Source: Balamuthia mandrillaris
Lineage: Eukaryota > Discosea > Longamoebia > Balamuthiidae
Assembly: GCA_031835245.1 (NCBI GenBank)
Contig: JAVKOQ010000008.1
Span: 1 to 64,000, forward strand
Reading direction: 5' to 3'
Length of the DNA: 64,000 nt
Shown: positions 41,936 to 54,004 of the stretch, piece after piece
Position numbering within the stretch: the first letter of the stretch is position 1
How the letters are laid out: the number at the start of each line of letters is the position of its first letter
Notes under the pieces: generated by a model
Database searches by the model: none
Seen by the model: the letters and a program-made list of their open reading frames with translations, nothing else
Told to the model about the DNA's origin: nothing
Made by a program: the position numbers and the translations under genes

Positions 41936-42785
41936 GACCATCCAGAGCCACCCCAACCACGACGAGGAGTGATGGTGACCAACCGAACATTATCCAACCG
42001 AACATTATATACAAAGAGTTGAAGAGGTTTGTCGACGTGTGCCTCCACTAATTGGAAAAAGTCCTCTTCGTTGGAGAACGGAATGTCAGGTGTTCCAACC
42101 ACCCACTCCACGTTGCTTTCCAGACCTGCTTCTTCTGCTGGCGAATGTGGACTTACTTCCTGAAGGAAAAAGAAGACGAGAGTATTACTTGCTGCTGAAG
42201 AAAAATAACACAAGCGAGAAAGAGAGGTGACAGGAGAGAGGGAGAGAGAGGGAGAGGGAGAGAGAGAGAGCCAAAGAGAGAGAAGAAAACCAGAATGTGG
42301 TAAACATTTTCGATTGCAGAGGAGATGGAGCAGAATTGAAGGGTAGTGCCTAGGTTTTTTTTCAATAGTAAGCGCCTGAATGAAGAAAAAGACCAAAACC
42401 GTAACAAAGCCAAGATAGAAAAAAAATGTACCAAGAAGACCTCTGCCACCCCATGTATTGCTTGGTTTTAGTATGACAACTGTTTGAATTTTGTTTAAAG
42501 GTATTGGAAGTGATAAGTGAAAATAAGTGAATGAAAGCTGAATGGAACAGCTGGAAGGAATAAAGAATGAAGAGTGAGAACGAAAAGTTACCGCGAGTAG
42601 AAGACGTTTTGCTATTGTAGACGGTGCATTCTACTTCCTGTCCAAGTTTGCTTTTCATTAGAGCAACAAAACTTCTGTCTTCTTTATCCTAGAATATAGC
42701 GAGTATCGTGAATTATATTTCTTAAGAAGAGAAGAGAACGACGAAGAGAAGAGAACGATGAAGAGAACGACGAAGAGAACGACGA

Positions 42786-42822
<37 letters not shown>

Positions 42823-43112
42823 TGAAGATACCAAAACAACTTCATCCGCCTTCACTAAAAAATCAAAGAAAGGGCATAGACCAGCCTCTTCACCAGGGGA
42901 ACCTGCCACTACCTACACACATCAAAAAACAAAACACATCGATCATTACACCAGTGATCTTTTGAAGCTGGAAGTGAAAGATCGCAAGAAATCCAGAAAT
43001 TTTGAGAGCAGAAAGCAAAAGGCCCTAAATAAAAGCAAAATGGATGTCAGTGCATTACCTTGAGGACGTGATAGCCATACTCTGGCCGTTGTAACGAACC
43101 ACCGTTCCCCAT
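41545..43112 (-). CDS. Golgi reassembly-stacking protein (GRASP55/65 family)
   Basis: Peripheral Golgi protein that tethers cisternae and aids unconventional secretion. Seven exons fit: 43112-43059, 42912-42832, 42688-42592, 42479-42432, 42349-42291, 42159-41939, 41845-41545 (286 residues, shorter C-tail than animal GRASPs). Gly2 in MGNGGSLQRPEYGYHVLK fits N-myristoylation. PDZ1 runs from VVAGSPGEEAGLCPFFDFLV to NTWGGRGLLG; PDZ2 from ENVYHIL-EVSPHSPAEEAGL through WVVGTPDIPF to RRGWGGSG; the family end GCGVGYGYLHRIP is intact. The tail is Ser/Pro-rich (likely phospho-regulated). Three introns contain CT repeats on the sense strand. The 125 bases up to the previous gene hold only a GCAGAGA-type repeat. 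Confidence 0.95.
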
Positions 43113-43383
43113 CCTCCTCACCGGCCCGTGCTGTTTTTCCTTTCCTTTTCTTTTTGAGGTGTTAAGTGTTTTATCATGTCGTCATGAACATTCGAGGCCT
43201 CTCCTCTTTCGTTTCCTCTCTCCTCTCCTCTCTCATAACCTCTTCCAAATTAATTGCAAACATTGGGGGTTGTTCGGGGAGGAGAGCTTCATCCCACACA
43301 AGGACAACAAACACAGTAGAACAGACCTTGTTTTTTTTTTTTTTTTTTTTTTTTTTTAGGTGGTGGGTTGCTGTGCCGTGAGA

Positions 43384-45414
43384 ATGAAGAGGGAAGGCTC
43401 ACCTGTGACCAGCCCTGGACATATGCGGCGTCGTACGTCTTTTTTTTTTGAAAAAAAAATGTGTTTGGTTTTGCTTTCTTTTTTTTATTATTATTATAAA
43501 TGTTCTTTGGCCAGTGCCTCCTTTTTGATTGAGCCGTAACAAAACACAAAAAAAAATAGACTCCACTTCACCGCTGCTTGCCAAAAAGTCAACCAAGGGA
43601 AGAACGCATGCAGCAGGAGTCGCACAGGAACACAGCAAGGGCGGGAATGGAGACACGCTTGAGAGGGTGGTCTTGGCCTGTGGCTTATGCTTCGTCGTCA
43701 GCTTTGCCTTCAGTTCTACCATAGAGCGGTTTACTGTTTGGGGCTTTTGGTACGTTCCTCTTTCCTTTGTCGCCCGTCCTCTACCTTATTCGCTCTTGGC
43801 TCTTCCTTGTTCTTACTCCTCTGCTTTCATGTGAACAGGCTGTTGGTGGAGGTACGCTTTTGTCAAGGGTTTACTCGTTTTGTGGTGAGTGGTCGCTCAG
43901 TTCTTTGTTCTCACACTATACAGCTGTTGGGGTTCTTCGCAATCGTCGTTCTCTTCCTTCGTAACAAGTTTGATGTAAGTCGTTTTTATGCTTCTGTCTC
44001 CATCTTCTCCTACTGTTCTTTCTTGTCTTCTTATGTTTCTGCTCCAATGTTCTTCTTTCCTCTCCTCCTCCTCCCCTCCTCCCTCCTCCCTCCTCCCTCC
44101 TCCTCCTCCTCCTCCTCCTCCTCCCTCCTCCTCCTCCTCCTCCTCCTCCTCCTCCTCCTCCTCCTCCTGATGCGTAACTTTGAAACAAAGAGGGTACACG
44201 AGGATGCCCAACAACACGCATGGGCTGTGATTATGCCGGTTCACCGGCGGCTCCTCTCTAAACTTTCTTCTCGCCACAACGAAAGCAGTACTGCTAACAA
44301 CAACGGCTTGGTATTCTTATCTCCTATTTGTTCTGTTCCCGTTTCCTTTTCTCATTTTAAACACAAAAAAAAATCTGTAAAGGTGGAAACGATGTTCCAG
44401 CTAAGTTTAGAGTTCTTGCTACTTCCTCTCTTCGGAGCGCTGTTGTGGGTGGTCTTCCTCGGCCCAAGTTTCATCGTGGTCTACGCCCTCTACTTCATCC
44501 TCAACCTTCTCAAAGCTTTCGCTTTGGCTCCTGCCATCCTCTTCCTTTTCTACATTCTCTTTCCGAACGAGCTTCAACCACTGCTTCTTTTGAGTGCTCT
44601 TCGATTAGTGGACTTTATTGGGCTGGTTTTCTTTCTCTTCATTCTGTATTCTTTGGTCGAGTCTCACCTGAAGCCTTATTTCTATGCTTCTTTCCAACTT
44701 TCCTCGTCATCCCCGCCTTCATCTGTCTCTCCTTTTTCCGCTTTAGATGAAGAAGAATTGAAGACAGTGAAGAAAAGGAACAGCATTGCTGCTATTCGTT
44801 CTTCTTCTCCTTCTTCGTTTCAAGCAACGACTATGCCTTCGTCTTCCGTTTCTGCCCCTTCTTCTCCTTCTTCTTTTTCGTCATCTCCTTCGTTGTTGCC
44901 TTCTTCGCTGGATGAGATAAGTGCAGGCTTTGAAGCTTTTGCTTTGGCTCATGAACGAATGCTACAACATTCAAATAGCGCTCCGAGACTTCACCGACGT
45001 TCCAAGTCCATCTCTCCCTTCAAAAGCTCTTCCTCTACTTCCGTCAGAGAATCACGAACACACCAGCATCACCGCACTCGCTCTCACTCTTCTCAACAAT
45101 CAACTGTGACGACAGGGACGAAGGACAAGCGCTTGGCTTATGCTTCTTCCTCTTCGTTGCACATTTCTTCGTCTTTGTCTCATATTTCTACCTCTACTTG
45201 TTCTTCTTCTTCTTCTTCTTCTTCTTCTTCTTCTGCTTCTCCGAATGTTCGTAGAAGCTCCCATTTGAGAAAGAGCTCTATCCCAAGTCAGCCTTCGTCT
45301 CCGTCATACCAACAACGCAGACGATCTTCCTCTTCCTCTGCTGGGCCGTCTTTGTCTTCTTCCTCTTCCTCTTCTTTACGGCGAACACACGACGACGCTG
45401 TGGAGGAGCAATAA
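43384..45414 (+). CDS. Multi-span membrane protein with Ser-rich tail, unknown
   Basis: Six exons fit: 43384-43432, 43560-43749, 43839-43884, 43924-43974, 44191-44310, 44383-45414 (495 residues). A basic N-terminus (MKREGSPVTSPGHMRR) precedes hydrophobic segments RVVLACGLCFVVSFAF, LLGFFAIVVLFL, LLLPLFGALLWVVFL, FIVVYALYFILNLL, FALAPAILFLFYILF and LVDFIGLVFFLFILY, so five to six membrane spans. The C-terminal 230 residues are almost pure Ser/Arg/Pro low complexity with a SAPRLHRRSKSIS-like phospho-motif. A single longer frame from 43687 also stays open across the introns, but only the spliced model keeps one consistent frame. I recognise no family. The interval 43113-43383 upstream holds a poly(T) run (43329-43358). 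Confidence 0.7.
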
Positions 45415-46409
45415 CCAATGTTCCGCTGTTTTCTTTTTTGTAGGTGTATTTTTTTTTATTGTACTTTAGAAGAGTTAGCGAGTAGGGGTTTGTTATTGCT
45501 TCTTGCTATCACCCAGACCATCCTCTCCATTCCTTCGGTAATAATAAACGAACCTATTTTCACGCCACTCCCACTTCCTGCACTTCCCTCCCTTTTTTTC
45601 CTCAGAACGGGTTGTATCCGCAAGGCAAAAGAGGCTTAAGAAGAACGAAACTCCCTTCAACGACTGCTTGCAAGAAGGCTGCTGAGTCCTCCAACGACTT
45701 GGCGCGCAACAAGGCAAGCGTTTCTCCCCTTACGAGATACAGCGGGCGCAGCGACAACCCTTCTGCACTTTTTTTCCTCCGCGGGCTGCAATCAATCGAT
45801 CGATCGGCTACTTTTTGTCGACGTTCGAACAACCCAATTTGATTTGTAATTGGTTCATAATTCAAAGGGGCTGTTGGGATGATCTGCACCAAACCGAAAT
45901 GTCGACAACATATTATTCCTGTGTCAAGCCGTCCGCGGCCGTTCAGTTTTTTTTTTGTCTGTTGAGCAACGGAAAGAAAGAAAAAGAGGAGAAGAGAGGG
46001 CGAGGATGAACGAAGGAGATCATCGTTTCGATTTGTAAAAAAAAAAGAAAAACGAAACATAAGTGCAGCCTCACGTAAAGTTATTCTCGAACGAGAGAAT
46101 TTTCATTCGCTCACCATCTCAAAAATCAATCTCCACAACCAAGAGAGGGAAAAAAACAAAAAGACCAAGAGGAACAAACGATCGAACTCATCATACGTTC
46201 AATTGTTTCATTCTCTTTTTTTCATCCCATTCTTCAACTTCCGTCCCCTCCGCACCACTTCTTTTTCCTCTTACTGCCCTCCTTTTATTTTTACTTCCCT
46301 GATTTATTTTTTTAACGTGTTATTTATTCACTCCATTTGATTTTTAAATATTTAAATATTTTTTATTTATTTTTCGGATTTTATTTTTTTCAAAAAACAA
46401 AAGAAACAC
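45415..46409. other. Intergenic, no gene seen
   Basis: About 1 kb between two plus-strand genes. It has an AT-rich block at 46305-46390 (TTAAATATTTAAATATTTTTTATTT type) that could serve as promoter for the following gene, and an ATCGATCGATCG palindromic stretch at 45795-45805. Several short frames occur on both strands but show no motif or splice structure. Confidence 0.5.
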
Positions 46410-47291
46410 ATGTGCACTCGAGTTATCATGCAAGCCGCAACTTCCGCTTCTTCCCCGTTCTCCCCTCCTCCCCGTTCTCCTTCTCCTCCTCAACAACAAC
46501 AGCGCAACTATGAAGACGGCAGACACGACAAAACGCTCCCGTTTGATCCTTTCGTCGAAGCTGCCCTCAGCAACGACCACGTCAACCAGAACGAGGGCGA
46601 GGCTGAAAATAGAAGAACAAGAAGCACAGAAGAAGAGGCAACCCACTACAAGGAAGAAGCGGCCACCAACGAAAAAGAACAACCAGACGAGGAGGCGCCG
46701 CCGCAACAACCGCAACAACAACAACAACGGCGGTGGTCAGTTACAAAAAAAGAAGAAGAAGAAACAGAAAAGGAGGAAGAGAAACAGAAAGAAGAAGCGA
46801 CTGGCGTGGGTGAAGGTGACAGGGATGGAATGGAGCGAGAGGAAGCCTGTAGCCAGAACGACAACAGTCCGGATAGGCCAGCTTCGCTTGCCCAACCCTT
46901 TGAGGATGATGCTGGTTCCGTTATGGAGGTTTTATTCCATTTCCTTCCTCCTTTGCGTCCTTATCCCTTTTACCCTCTTCTTCCCTCTTCATCTCCTGCT
47001 TCCTTTAAACACTAAGCAACCTTTTTTTTTTTTTGAAAACAGAACTGCTTTCTAGCTAGTCCAGCGGCCATGTTTGATAGAACAGCAGAACCTATATCTT
47101 CTTCTCCTCACACTCACAGCAGCATTAACAACGATAACAACGATACCATTGTTGGTGGAGGAATTCATGGCAAAAAGGATGCTTCCTATAACAAAGGTGA
47201 AGCATTTGCTGTAGATGGTGGAAACGATGTACGCTTTCTCGATGTTTTTAGTTTGTGTTTTTTTTCTTCTTACAAGCATTTTATTCGTCCT

Positions 47292-47335
<44 letters not shown>

Positions 47336-49977
47336 GAACTGTCACCAACACAAAAGCACAGCTGGATGGAACAAAATGCAGCTGGTACCCAAACACCTGC
47401 CAACTCCGCTACTTCATCTTCCGCCTCATCAGGTGTTGTTCCTTGGAATTCTCTGCTACACTCACAACTTGGTATCACTTACTCTATTCCCCCTTCTTCG
47501 TCTCTGCTCTTCTAACCGCAATACTTTAACAGCATTTCAAAGTGGCTCTTCTGGTTCCTCAACTCAGGAACATCAGCAACAGGATCGGTTTTTCCAACTT
47601 AGTAAAGAGCGAGAACGAACACAAAGGAACCAGCCATCTAACGCTTCCGCTACTTTATCGCTGTCTGACTTTCAGCCGTCCTCAGTGCCATTTAGGCCAA
47701 CTTCTCCTGTCTACAGAAACACTCAAAAGCAAACATCTTCATCCTTATCATCATCCTATCGTCATCCTACGCAAATACATAACTCCCACTCCTCAGCTGC
47801 TTCTTCCCCTTCTTCACAACCCCTTCCTCAATTTCATTGGGGACAATCTCCTCAAACTATGTTACCACCAACAGCCACTGCTCCTTCTACGCCTTCTTCT
47901 TCTTCTTCTTCTTCTTCTTCTTCTTCTTCTTGTTCTTCTTCTTCTTCTTCTGCTTCTTCCCTTTTTACTCCTCCCTCTGCGCCGGTTGCTACGTCTTCTT
48001 CTTCTTCATCTTCTTCTTCTTCTTCTTCTTCTTGTTCTTCTTCTTCTGCTGCTGCTGCTGCTGCTTCTTCTTCTGCTTCTTCTTCCTCGTCACCCTTTGC
48101 CTCTCGTTCGGTGCAATATAACAACATATTTAAAGCCCCGCCTGCCTCCTTTCAGACGATGTATTCACAGCACTTGTCCAACATCCGCAAGCATCCTTTG
48201 GAGTCTGACCCCACCAGCTTTGAGGCACCGAACAATAACAATACGCCTTCGTCCTACACACGCCATCCTTTTTCCCCCTCTTCCACTTCCCCTATAACCA
48301 CAACCACAGCAGTGACCCAACCAGCTGCTTCTAGTAACGCTACTTCGCCTTCTTCTTCATTTTCCTCCTCGTCAACTAGCGCAGTTCCACACGAACAACA
48401 ACGCACCACAAACAAAGACGTAGAAAGGCAATCCCCCATTCATCCCTATCCTCCTCGTTCCGTGTCTCCGCTTCACTCTCATGTCGGTACAAATATGAAT
48501 TCCAACACAAGCAATCCGTTTTCAGCTTCTATGATGATGACAGCAGCAACAACAATGACAACAATGAACAGCAATACGGACCAATTCACTGGGTCTCCCT
48601 TCTCTTCGCAGTACTCAACTTCTCCCGCACCATCCCATTCTGCGACTGCAGATCAGCATTATCGTTTGCTTCATCATCACCCGCACCATCCTCATCCTCA
48701 CTCTCATGCTCATCATCACCAACATCCTCATCCGCATCCTCATTCCCATTCTCATCACCATCCCCATTCTCATCCTCATCATCACCCTCATCAACAACCT
48801 CCTTATCATCATTGTGCATCGCCTGCTACCATCCCTTCATTTCCAAACACTCCAACCACAGCATCAATTTCATCTCCCATCCCCTCTCTTCCTCCACAGT
48901 CTCCGTCCATTGCAACCCCTGCTACAGTTGCTGCAGCACAAACTGGGAGTGGAAGTTCAGTAACTATGGATAGCAGAAGAAGAAGTAGTGTTGGTGTTGC
49001 TGAAAAGACAGCTTCGCCACCTTCCTCTTCCTCTTCTTCTTCGTCTCAATATCCTCATCCTGTTTATCACCATTCTCAGCAGCGAATACGGAACCTTCCC
49101 TCTCCTTCTTATTCGCTTTCGCCATCACCGTCTCCTTTACCCGCAACAATTACACCTTCTTCCGTAACTGCCGCAACAGCGGCCACCACTTCCCCTACAA
49201 GTGATAACAATAGTTCTACGCAAGAGAACTGGTACCAATATCCTGTATACATGCCCTCCCAGCAGTTTCATTCGACTACTGCTCGAGCCACAACTCCCGC
49301 TCCTGCTTCTGTTTCACCCTCAGCCCCTTCGTCCTCTTCTTCTTCTTCTTCTTCTTCTTCTTCTGCTTCTTCTTCTCGTGCCTCGCAACTGCACCACCCT
49401 TCGTCTTCATTCCCTTCTACTTCTACTTCTTCCCCTTCTTCCACTTCCTCCTATGTCCAGCCATCACCACCAATACTACCTTCACCACCACAACAACCTT
49501 CAGCAGCAACAGTTGGTCAACAAAGTGGTAATAGCCAAAAACAACAAAAGCCACAACACCAAAACCAGAATCAACGTCATCCTTCCCAAGAAATGCTATC
49601 TCGTGTTCCCACCAACAATAATAACATACATACAGGAGGATATACACCGCAACAAATCCTCCCTCCTTCTTCTTATCAGCAACAACACCCTCTGTCGGGA
49701 ATGGATGTTGCTCCACCAACAGTATCATCGGCTTCTTCCTCCTCATCTTCATCGTCGACCGCTTCGCGTGTTGGTTCTCATCCTCTTCCCAATCGTCCTC
49801 TTCATCCTCCTCATTATCATCTTTATCAACCGCGTTACCACGTAAAACAGTTTCGTTACGACAATTCTTTGATACAAATGTTGCAACAACTATTGGCAGC
49901 GCCGCCTTATCTACCTCGAATGCATTTGCCCTATTTCACCACAAAAGAAGCTTCTGATTTGCTTCACTCTCTTCTCT

Positions 49978-50010
<33 letters not shown>

Positions 50011-51299
50011 CTTCTTCTTCTTCTTCTTCTTCTTCTTCTTCTTCTTCTTCGTCCCCGTCTTCTTCTTCACCGAGTAACAATCTGGAAAAGAAGATGTTTT
50101 ACAAGGATGGAATGTGCGTCATTGGAAGAGCCAATAGGGGAGACTTTCATTTCGACTTTACTGCTATGGTACAAAGCGCAAATCAAGCTTTGAACAACAC
50201 ACAATTACATCCTGTAGGTCATCTTTCTTCCTCTTCATTCTCGCGACAACACCCACAACAACAACAACCACCACCACCCAAAAAAGAAGAACAGTCCCAA
50301 CAACACCAACCAGCATCGTCACAACAAAGAAAGAAAAGAAAAGCACCAGAACCAAAGAATAACGAAGCAGCATCAAAGAAGGCTCAAGTCAAAACCACAA
50401 AGAAACGAATCACGAAGAAACAACTTCAACAAGAGCAAGAACAACAAGTCCAACACGAACAATTTATTCCAACAGCGAAGAACGAAACGGCTGACTCTTC
50501 GAGGAAGAAAAAGCAAACGACTGCGACAACAACAAAGAAGAAGGTGAAACAGGAACAAGAGCTACAACAAGAACAACAACAGGATGAAACGTTGAGTTCG
50601 GCCACTAGGCGCAGCTCCCGGTTGAAATGCAAAACAAGGAACAACTATCGTTTGTTGACCCATGGAAAAGCAACCACCGTTTCTACTGCTACTTCCACTC
50701 CGCCACAATCAACTTCTTCTTATTGTGAACAAAAACAATCACAACAACAGTTTCTTTGTTCCTCGTCTGCTTCGTACCCTCACTCTGCTTTTCTTCCGTC
50801 ATCATCTTCAACAACTGTTGCTGCTGCCTCAACCACAACAGCTTCGTTTCTTCCCGAAAACACGATGCTTCCTCCTTCTTCTTTTCACCAGCCCAATCCG
50901 CTGCTTCCTCCTTCTGTTGCATCTTCCTCTGTTCCTTCCTCTACTTCGTTGTTATCTCTTGGAGGAATGATGATGGAACCCGTTGGAGGAGAAAGAGAAG
51001 ATAGTCTTCATCCTATTGCTACTTGTTCATTGGATTCTCTTCCCTCAACAACATCAACCACGTTAACAAACGGAGACGAAATTTTGAGCGAGATGAAAAC
51101 CTTTTTCGGGTTGAACGATGCCTCTTCATCTTCTTCAATGACAACCACCTCAAAACAACAGACTTCGTCGTTTCTGGTGGATGAGGCTGAGTTTGAAGGG
51201 TTGATGTCGGAAGACGCCTTTGCAGGAAGTTCAGGAACGGACAGCGCGTTTGATGACTCGTATCTTTCGTTCCTATCGAACGATGACTTTCCATCCTAA
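46410..51299 (+). CDS. Giant Ser/Thr/Gln/Pro-rich protein, putative nuclear regulator
   Basis: Four exons fit: 46410-46928, 47043-47228, 47336-47471, 47533-51299 (1535 residues). Most of it is low complexity: poly-Ser from TCT repeats, Pro/Ser/Thr tracts, a His-Pro-rich stretch (48660-48815). The only segment that looks folded is FRYDNSLIQMLQQLLAAPPYLPRMHLPYFTTKE with EASDLLHSLLF and, after a poly-Ser insert, KMFYKDGMCVIGRANRGDFHFDFTAMV (about 49840-50200). Basic, Gln-rich sequence follows (RKKRKAPEP, KKRITKKQL, RRSSRLKCKTRNNY), then an acidic end (DEAEFEGLMSEDAF, DDSYLSFLSNDDF). Basic plus acidic regions suggest a transcription regulator, but no known DNA-binding domain is visible. The intron at 47229-47335 ends in a CT repeat. 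Confidence 0.75.
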
Positions 51300-52150
51300 A
51301 CAAAGTTGCTTTTAAAAAAACATATTTTGTTTAGGTGAGAAGAAGAAATAAGCTGCTGAGAGAAGAGGAGACATCACAACGAAGGATCCACAGAGGAACG
51401 CGCGCAACAAAAACATGCATTTGGCACGTTGCCGTGGAAGCGAAAAAGAACGAGGGCAAAAACGAAAGAAACGTTCTCTTCGCATCTGTTGCCCTCATTC
51501 GTGCTATCCCCAATTCATCACTCGGCTTAATAGCTGTTTCAGCCTTTGTTAAACCAATTTTTCATTTGTAATATCGTAATTAATACAGCCAAAAAGGACG
51601 AATTCGAACGACAACTTAATCGCGGCCATCATGTTTCTCAGCACCAAAGCTTCCAAGGCCATGAGGCATTCTATGTTTTTCGCCGTTAATACTCGTGACT
51701 TTTGCTTTTTTTTTTAATAGTGAGGCAAAGCTAATATTTCGTGTACGCTAATAACACGACCGGCTACCTCGTTCTTTTCCCCTTTTTGATTAATACCGGC
51801 GGACGTGTCCCCCGACCATTGGCAGAAACTTGGCACCCCAAAAACAGTTTGTTTCTGTTCTGCGTTGTTGTTAGGCAAACAAAGAGAGACAAAACCGAAA
51901 AGGCCATTAACTGTTTATTGTTTTTATTTTTGTTTCGGAACCACAAACCGTAAAACACCAAGTACTAGATACCGCACAGGTAATTGTCAAAAACGGAACA
52001 TTCCCGCGTTCCTTCCCCTCTCTCTCTCTCTCTGTTTGTGCTGTTTGATTTTTTTTGTTTGAATAATTTTCTGGACTAACAACAACATTCAACTCCTCCT
52101 GTTTGAACAACAAATAACAAAACAGAAAAGCAAATACTGTAATATTAAAT
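51300..52150. other. Intergenic upstream of the homeodomain gene
   Basis: 850 bases without a convincing gene. A CT run at about 52018-52032 and a T-rich stretch lie within 140 bases of the next start codon; TAATATTAAAT just before ATG 52151 is AT-rich leader. Promoter of the homeodomain gene must be here. Confidence 0.5.
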
Positions 52151-53758
52151 ATGCTTGCAACTGGTTTATCGCAGGATAAACGGCTGCAGCTGCCCATATC
52201 CCAGGCTTCCTCAGCCTCCGGTGCAACTGCCCTTCCTCCACACCCGCTGCTTTTCCCGACATTTTCTGCTACTGGTTCCTCCGCTGCCTCCTCTGGTGCC
52301 ACTTCCACTCCTTCGTCTTTCTTATCCACCGAAGCCAGCCACAAGCAAATGCTGCTACATCGGGAGAATGACGAACTACGACAGAGCCTTCTGGAAACCT
52401 CCTCCCAGCTGCAACAGCTACAAAGCCAAGTAGCGTGGCAAAGTCAACTCTTGACTCTGCTGCTCAAGAAACAAGTAGAAGAAGGAGGAGAACAGGTTGC
52501 CCCGACCGCTGCTGGCAATGCTTTTCCTTCCTCTTCTTCCTTCTACACATTTGGAAGTGGTCTTCACCCATCCCCTTCCCAGATGACCGCGTCGTCGCCG
52601 CAAGATACCAAGGCAGCGAAAAGAGAAAACAAAGATCCGGGCAACAGCAAAGAGGGCCAGCAGCCGCTGTTGCCTTCGCTGGATTGGATGCTGTCCAGAA
52701 GCGCTTCCATGGCCTCTACTGGTGGTCTCGCCATGCCGGTGCCAGTTACAGCTAATGCTGCCTCTGCGTCCGTGGCGACCACACTTTCTTCGAACCCGTT
52801 GTCTGCACCATTTCTCTGGCAGGTTCCACCTTCTTCTTGGGCTCAATTTCCATCCTTTGGTTCTTCTGCTGCTTCTTCCTCTTTGACTCCCGCTCTTTCA
52901 CCGCCTTCCTCTTCTTCATCTTCCCCCCGGTCCTCCTTTGTTTCTTCGGCCTCTGCATCGCCACATTCCTCCGCTTTGGAAGAAGAAGACGACTACGATC
53001 CCGCTGCCCTTCGAACAATGCTTGCTTTGGCCTCTTCCAAAAACAAACGACCGCGCCCACACACTTCTGCTTCTGCTCCTTCGTCGCCAATGAAACGCGA
53101 TTCCGAGGATGACGACGAGGACGACGATGAAGCTTCTCCCAAGAAGCGTCTTCGCAGCTTATCTGCCGCCGCCGTGGTCGCCGCTTCTGCCTCCACTTCC
53201 TCCTCTTCTCTTTCTCACACAACAAACTCCGAAAAGAAATCCTCCTCTTCCATCTCTTCCTCATCCAACAACGCCAAAAAGAAGAAAGATCAGAACCAAG
53301 TGGCTCTACTTCAGGCCCAATACAAAGTCTCCAAGTTTCCGGACAGACAGACACGGCATCGCTTGGCAGAAGCTTGCGGGTTGACCCCTCGTTGCGTACA
53401 GATCTGGTTCCAAAACCAAAGAGCCAAAGAGAAGAGGAAGAGGAAGAAAAACCATAGCCGGGTCAGCGTGGCCCACCTCGTCAACCCAACCACAACCGCC
53501 TCCGCAATAACAAACCCTAACATTGCACAGCAGCAGCAGAAACAGCAGCCACACCAGAAGGAACCGCAACGTGCAGGAACAACGACCACTGCAGCGACGG
53601 GTTGGATGTTGCCCGTGCCACCAGCTAACTTTTGGTCCACTGCCGCCACCGCGATGAGATCTCAGTTTCAGTCGCAACAACAACGGGGGCCGCGATATCC
53701 AGAAGAGAGCGCATTGCCCGAGAACGTGAAGAGGGAGGGCATCAACGTAGTGAGCTAA
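52151..53758 (+). CDS. Homeodomain transcription factor
   Basis: A single uninterrupted frame of 535 residues. The homeodomain is near the C-terminus (about residues 376-435): QVALLQAQYKVSKFP (helix 1), RHRLAEACGLTP (helix 2), RCVQIWFQNQRAKEKRKRK (helix 3), with W48, F49, Q50 and N51 of the recognition helix intact and Gln at position 52 where many have Arg. The N-terminal third has a probable coiled coil (ENDELRQSLLETSSQLQQL). The rest is Ser/Pro/Ala low complexity with an acidic patch (DDDEDDDE near residue 320) before a PKKRLRSL basic motif, a likely nuclear signal. It has no POU, paired or TALE loop insertion, so class is open. Confidence 0.9.
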   Translation: MLATGLSQDKRLQLPISQASSASGATALPPHPLLFPTFSATGSSAASSGATSTPSSFLSTEASHKQMLLHRENDELRQSLLETSSQLQQLQSQVAWQSQLLTLLLKKQVEEGGEQVAPTAAGNAFPSSSSFYTFGSGLHPSPSQMTASSPQDTKAAKRENKDPGNSKEGQQPLLPSLDWMLSRSASMASTGGLAMPVPVTANAASASVATTLSSNPLSAPFLWQVPPSSWAQFPSFGSSAASSSLTPALSPPSSSSSSPRSSFVSSASASPHSSALEEEDDYDPAALRTMLALASSKNKRPRPHTSASAPSSPMKRDSEDDDEDDDEASPKKRLRSLSAAAVVAASASTSSSSLSHTTNSEKKSSSSISSSSNNAKKKKDQNQVALLQAQYKVSKFPDRQTRHRLAEACGLTPRCVQIWFQNQRAKEKRKRKKNHSRVSVAHLVNPTTTASAITNPNIAQQQQKQQPHQKEPQRAGTTTTAATGWMLPVPPANFWSTAATAMRSQFQSQQQRGPRYPEESALPENVKREGINVVS

Positions 53759-54004
53759 TCGTCAGCAACTCTTTTTCTGCTGTAACTTTTTTTTTATTGT
53801 ATTTAAAACAACAATTTTGCAACGTTTTGTGATGCTCGCATACCCTTTGATTATTTTCGACCAACCATCGCATGACACGTCATTGTTCGCTCTTACCCAT
53901 TCTCGTATCTATCTTGTTCCATGTCGTCACGAAATCCTCCCTTGGTGCACTGAAAAAAAAAAAGTAGCAAACACCCAACAGCAGCAACAAAGACTACAGC
54001 AACG

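Noticed and set aside
43687-45414. Single 575-codon intronless reading of the membrane protein gene
   Set aside because: It would translate T/C-rich introns as Leu/Ser polymers and places the first membrane segment in a frame that is not consistent with splice phases; the six-exon model has good borders and exact phase.
47542-48297. Plus-strand Leu-rich frame of 251 codons
   Set aside because: Alternative frame of the Ser-rich exon of the giant gene, produced by TCT repeats.
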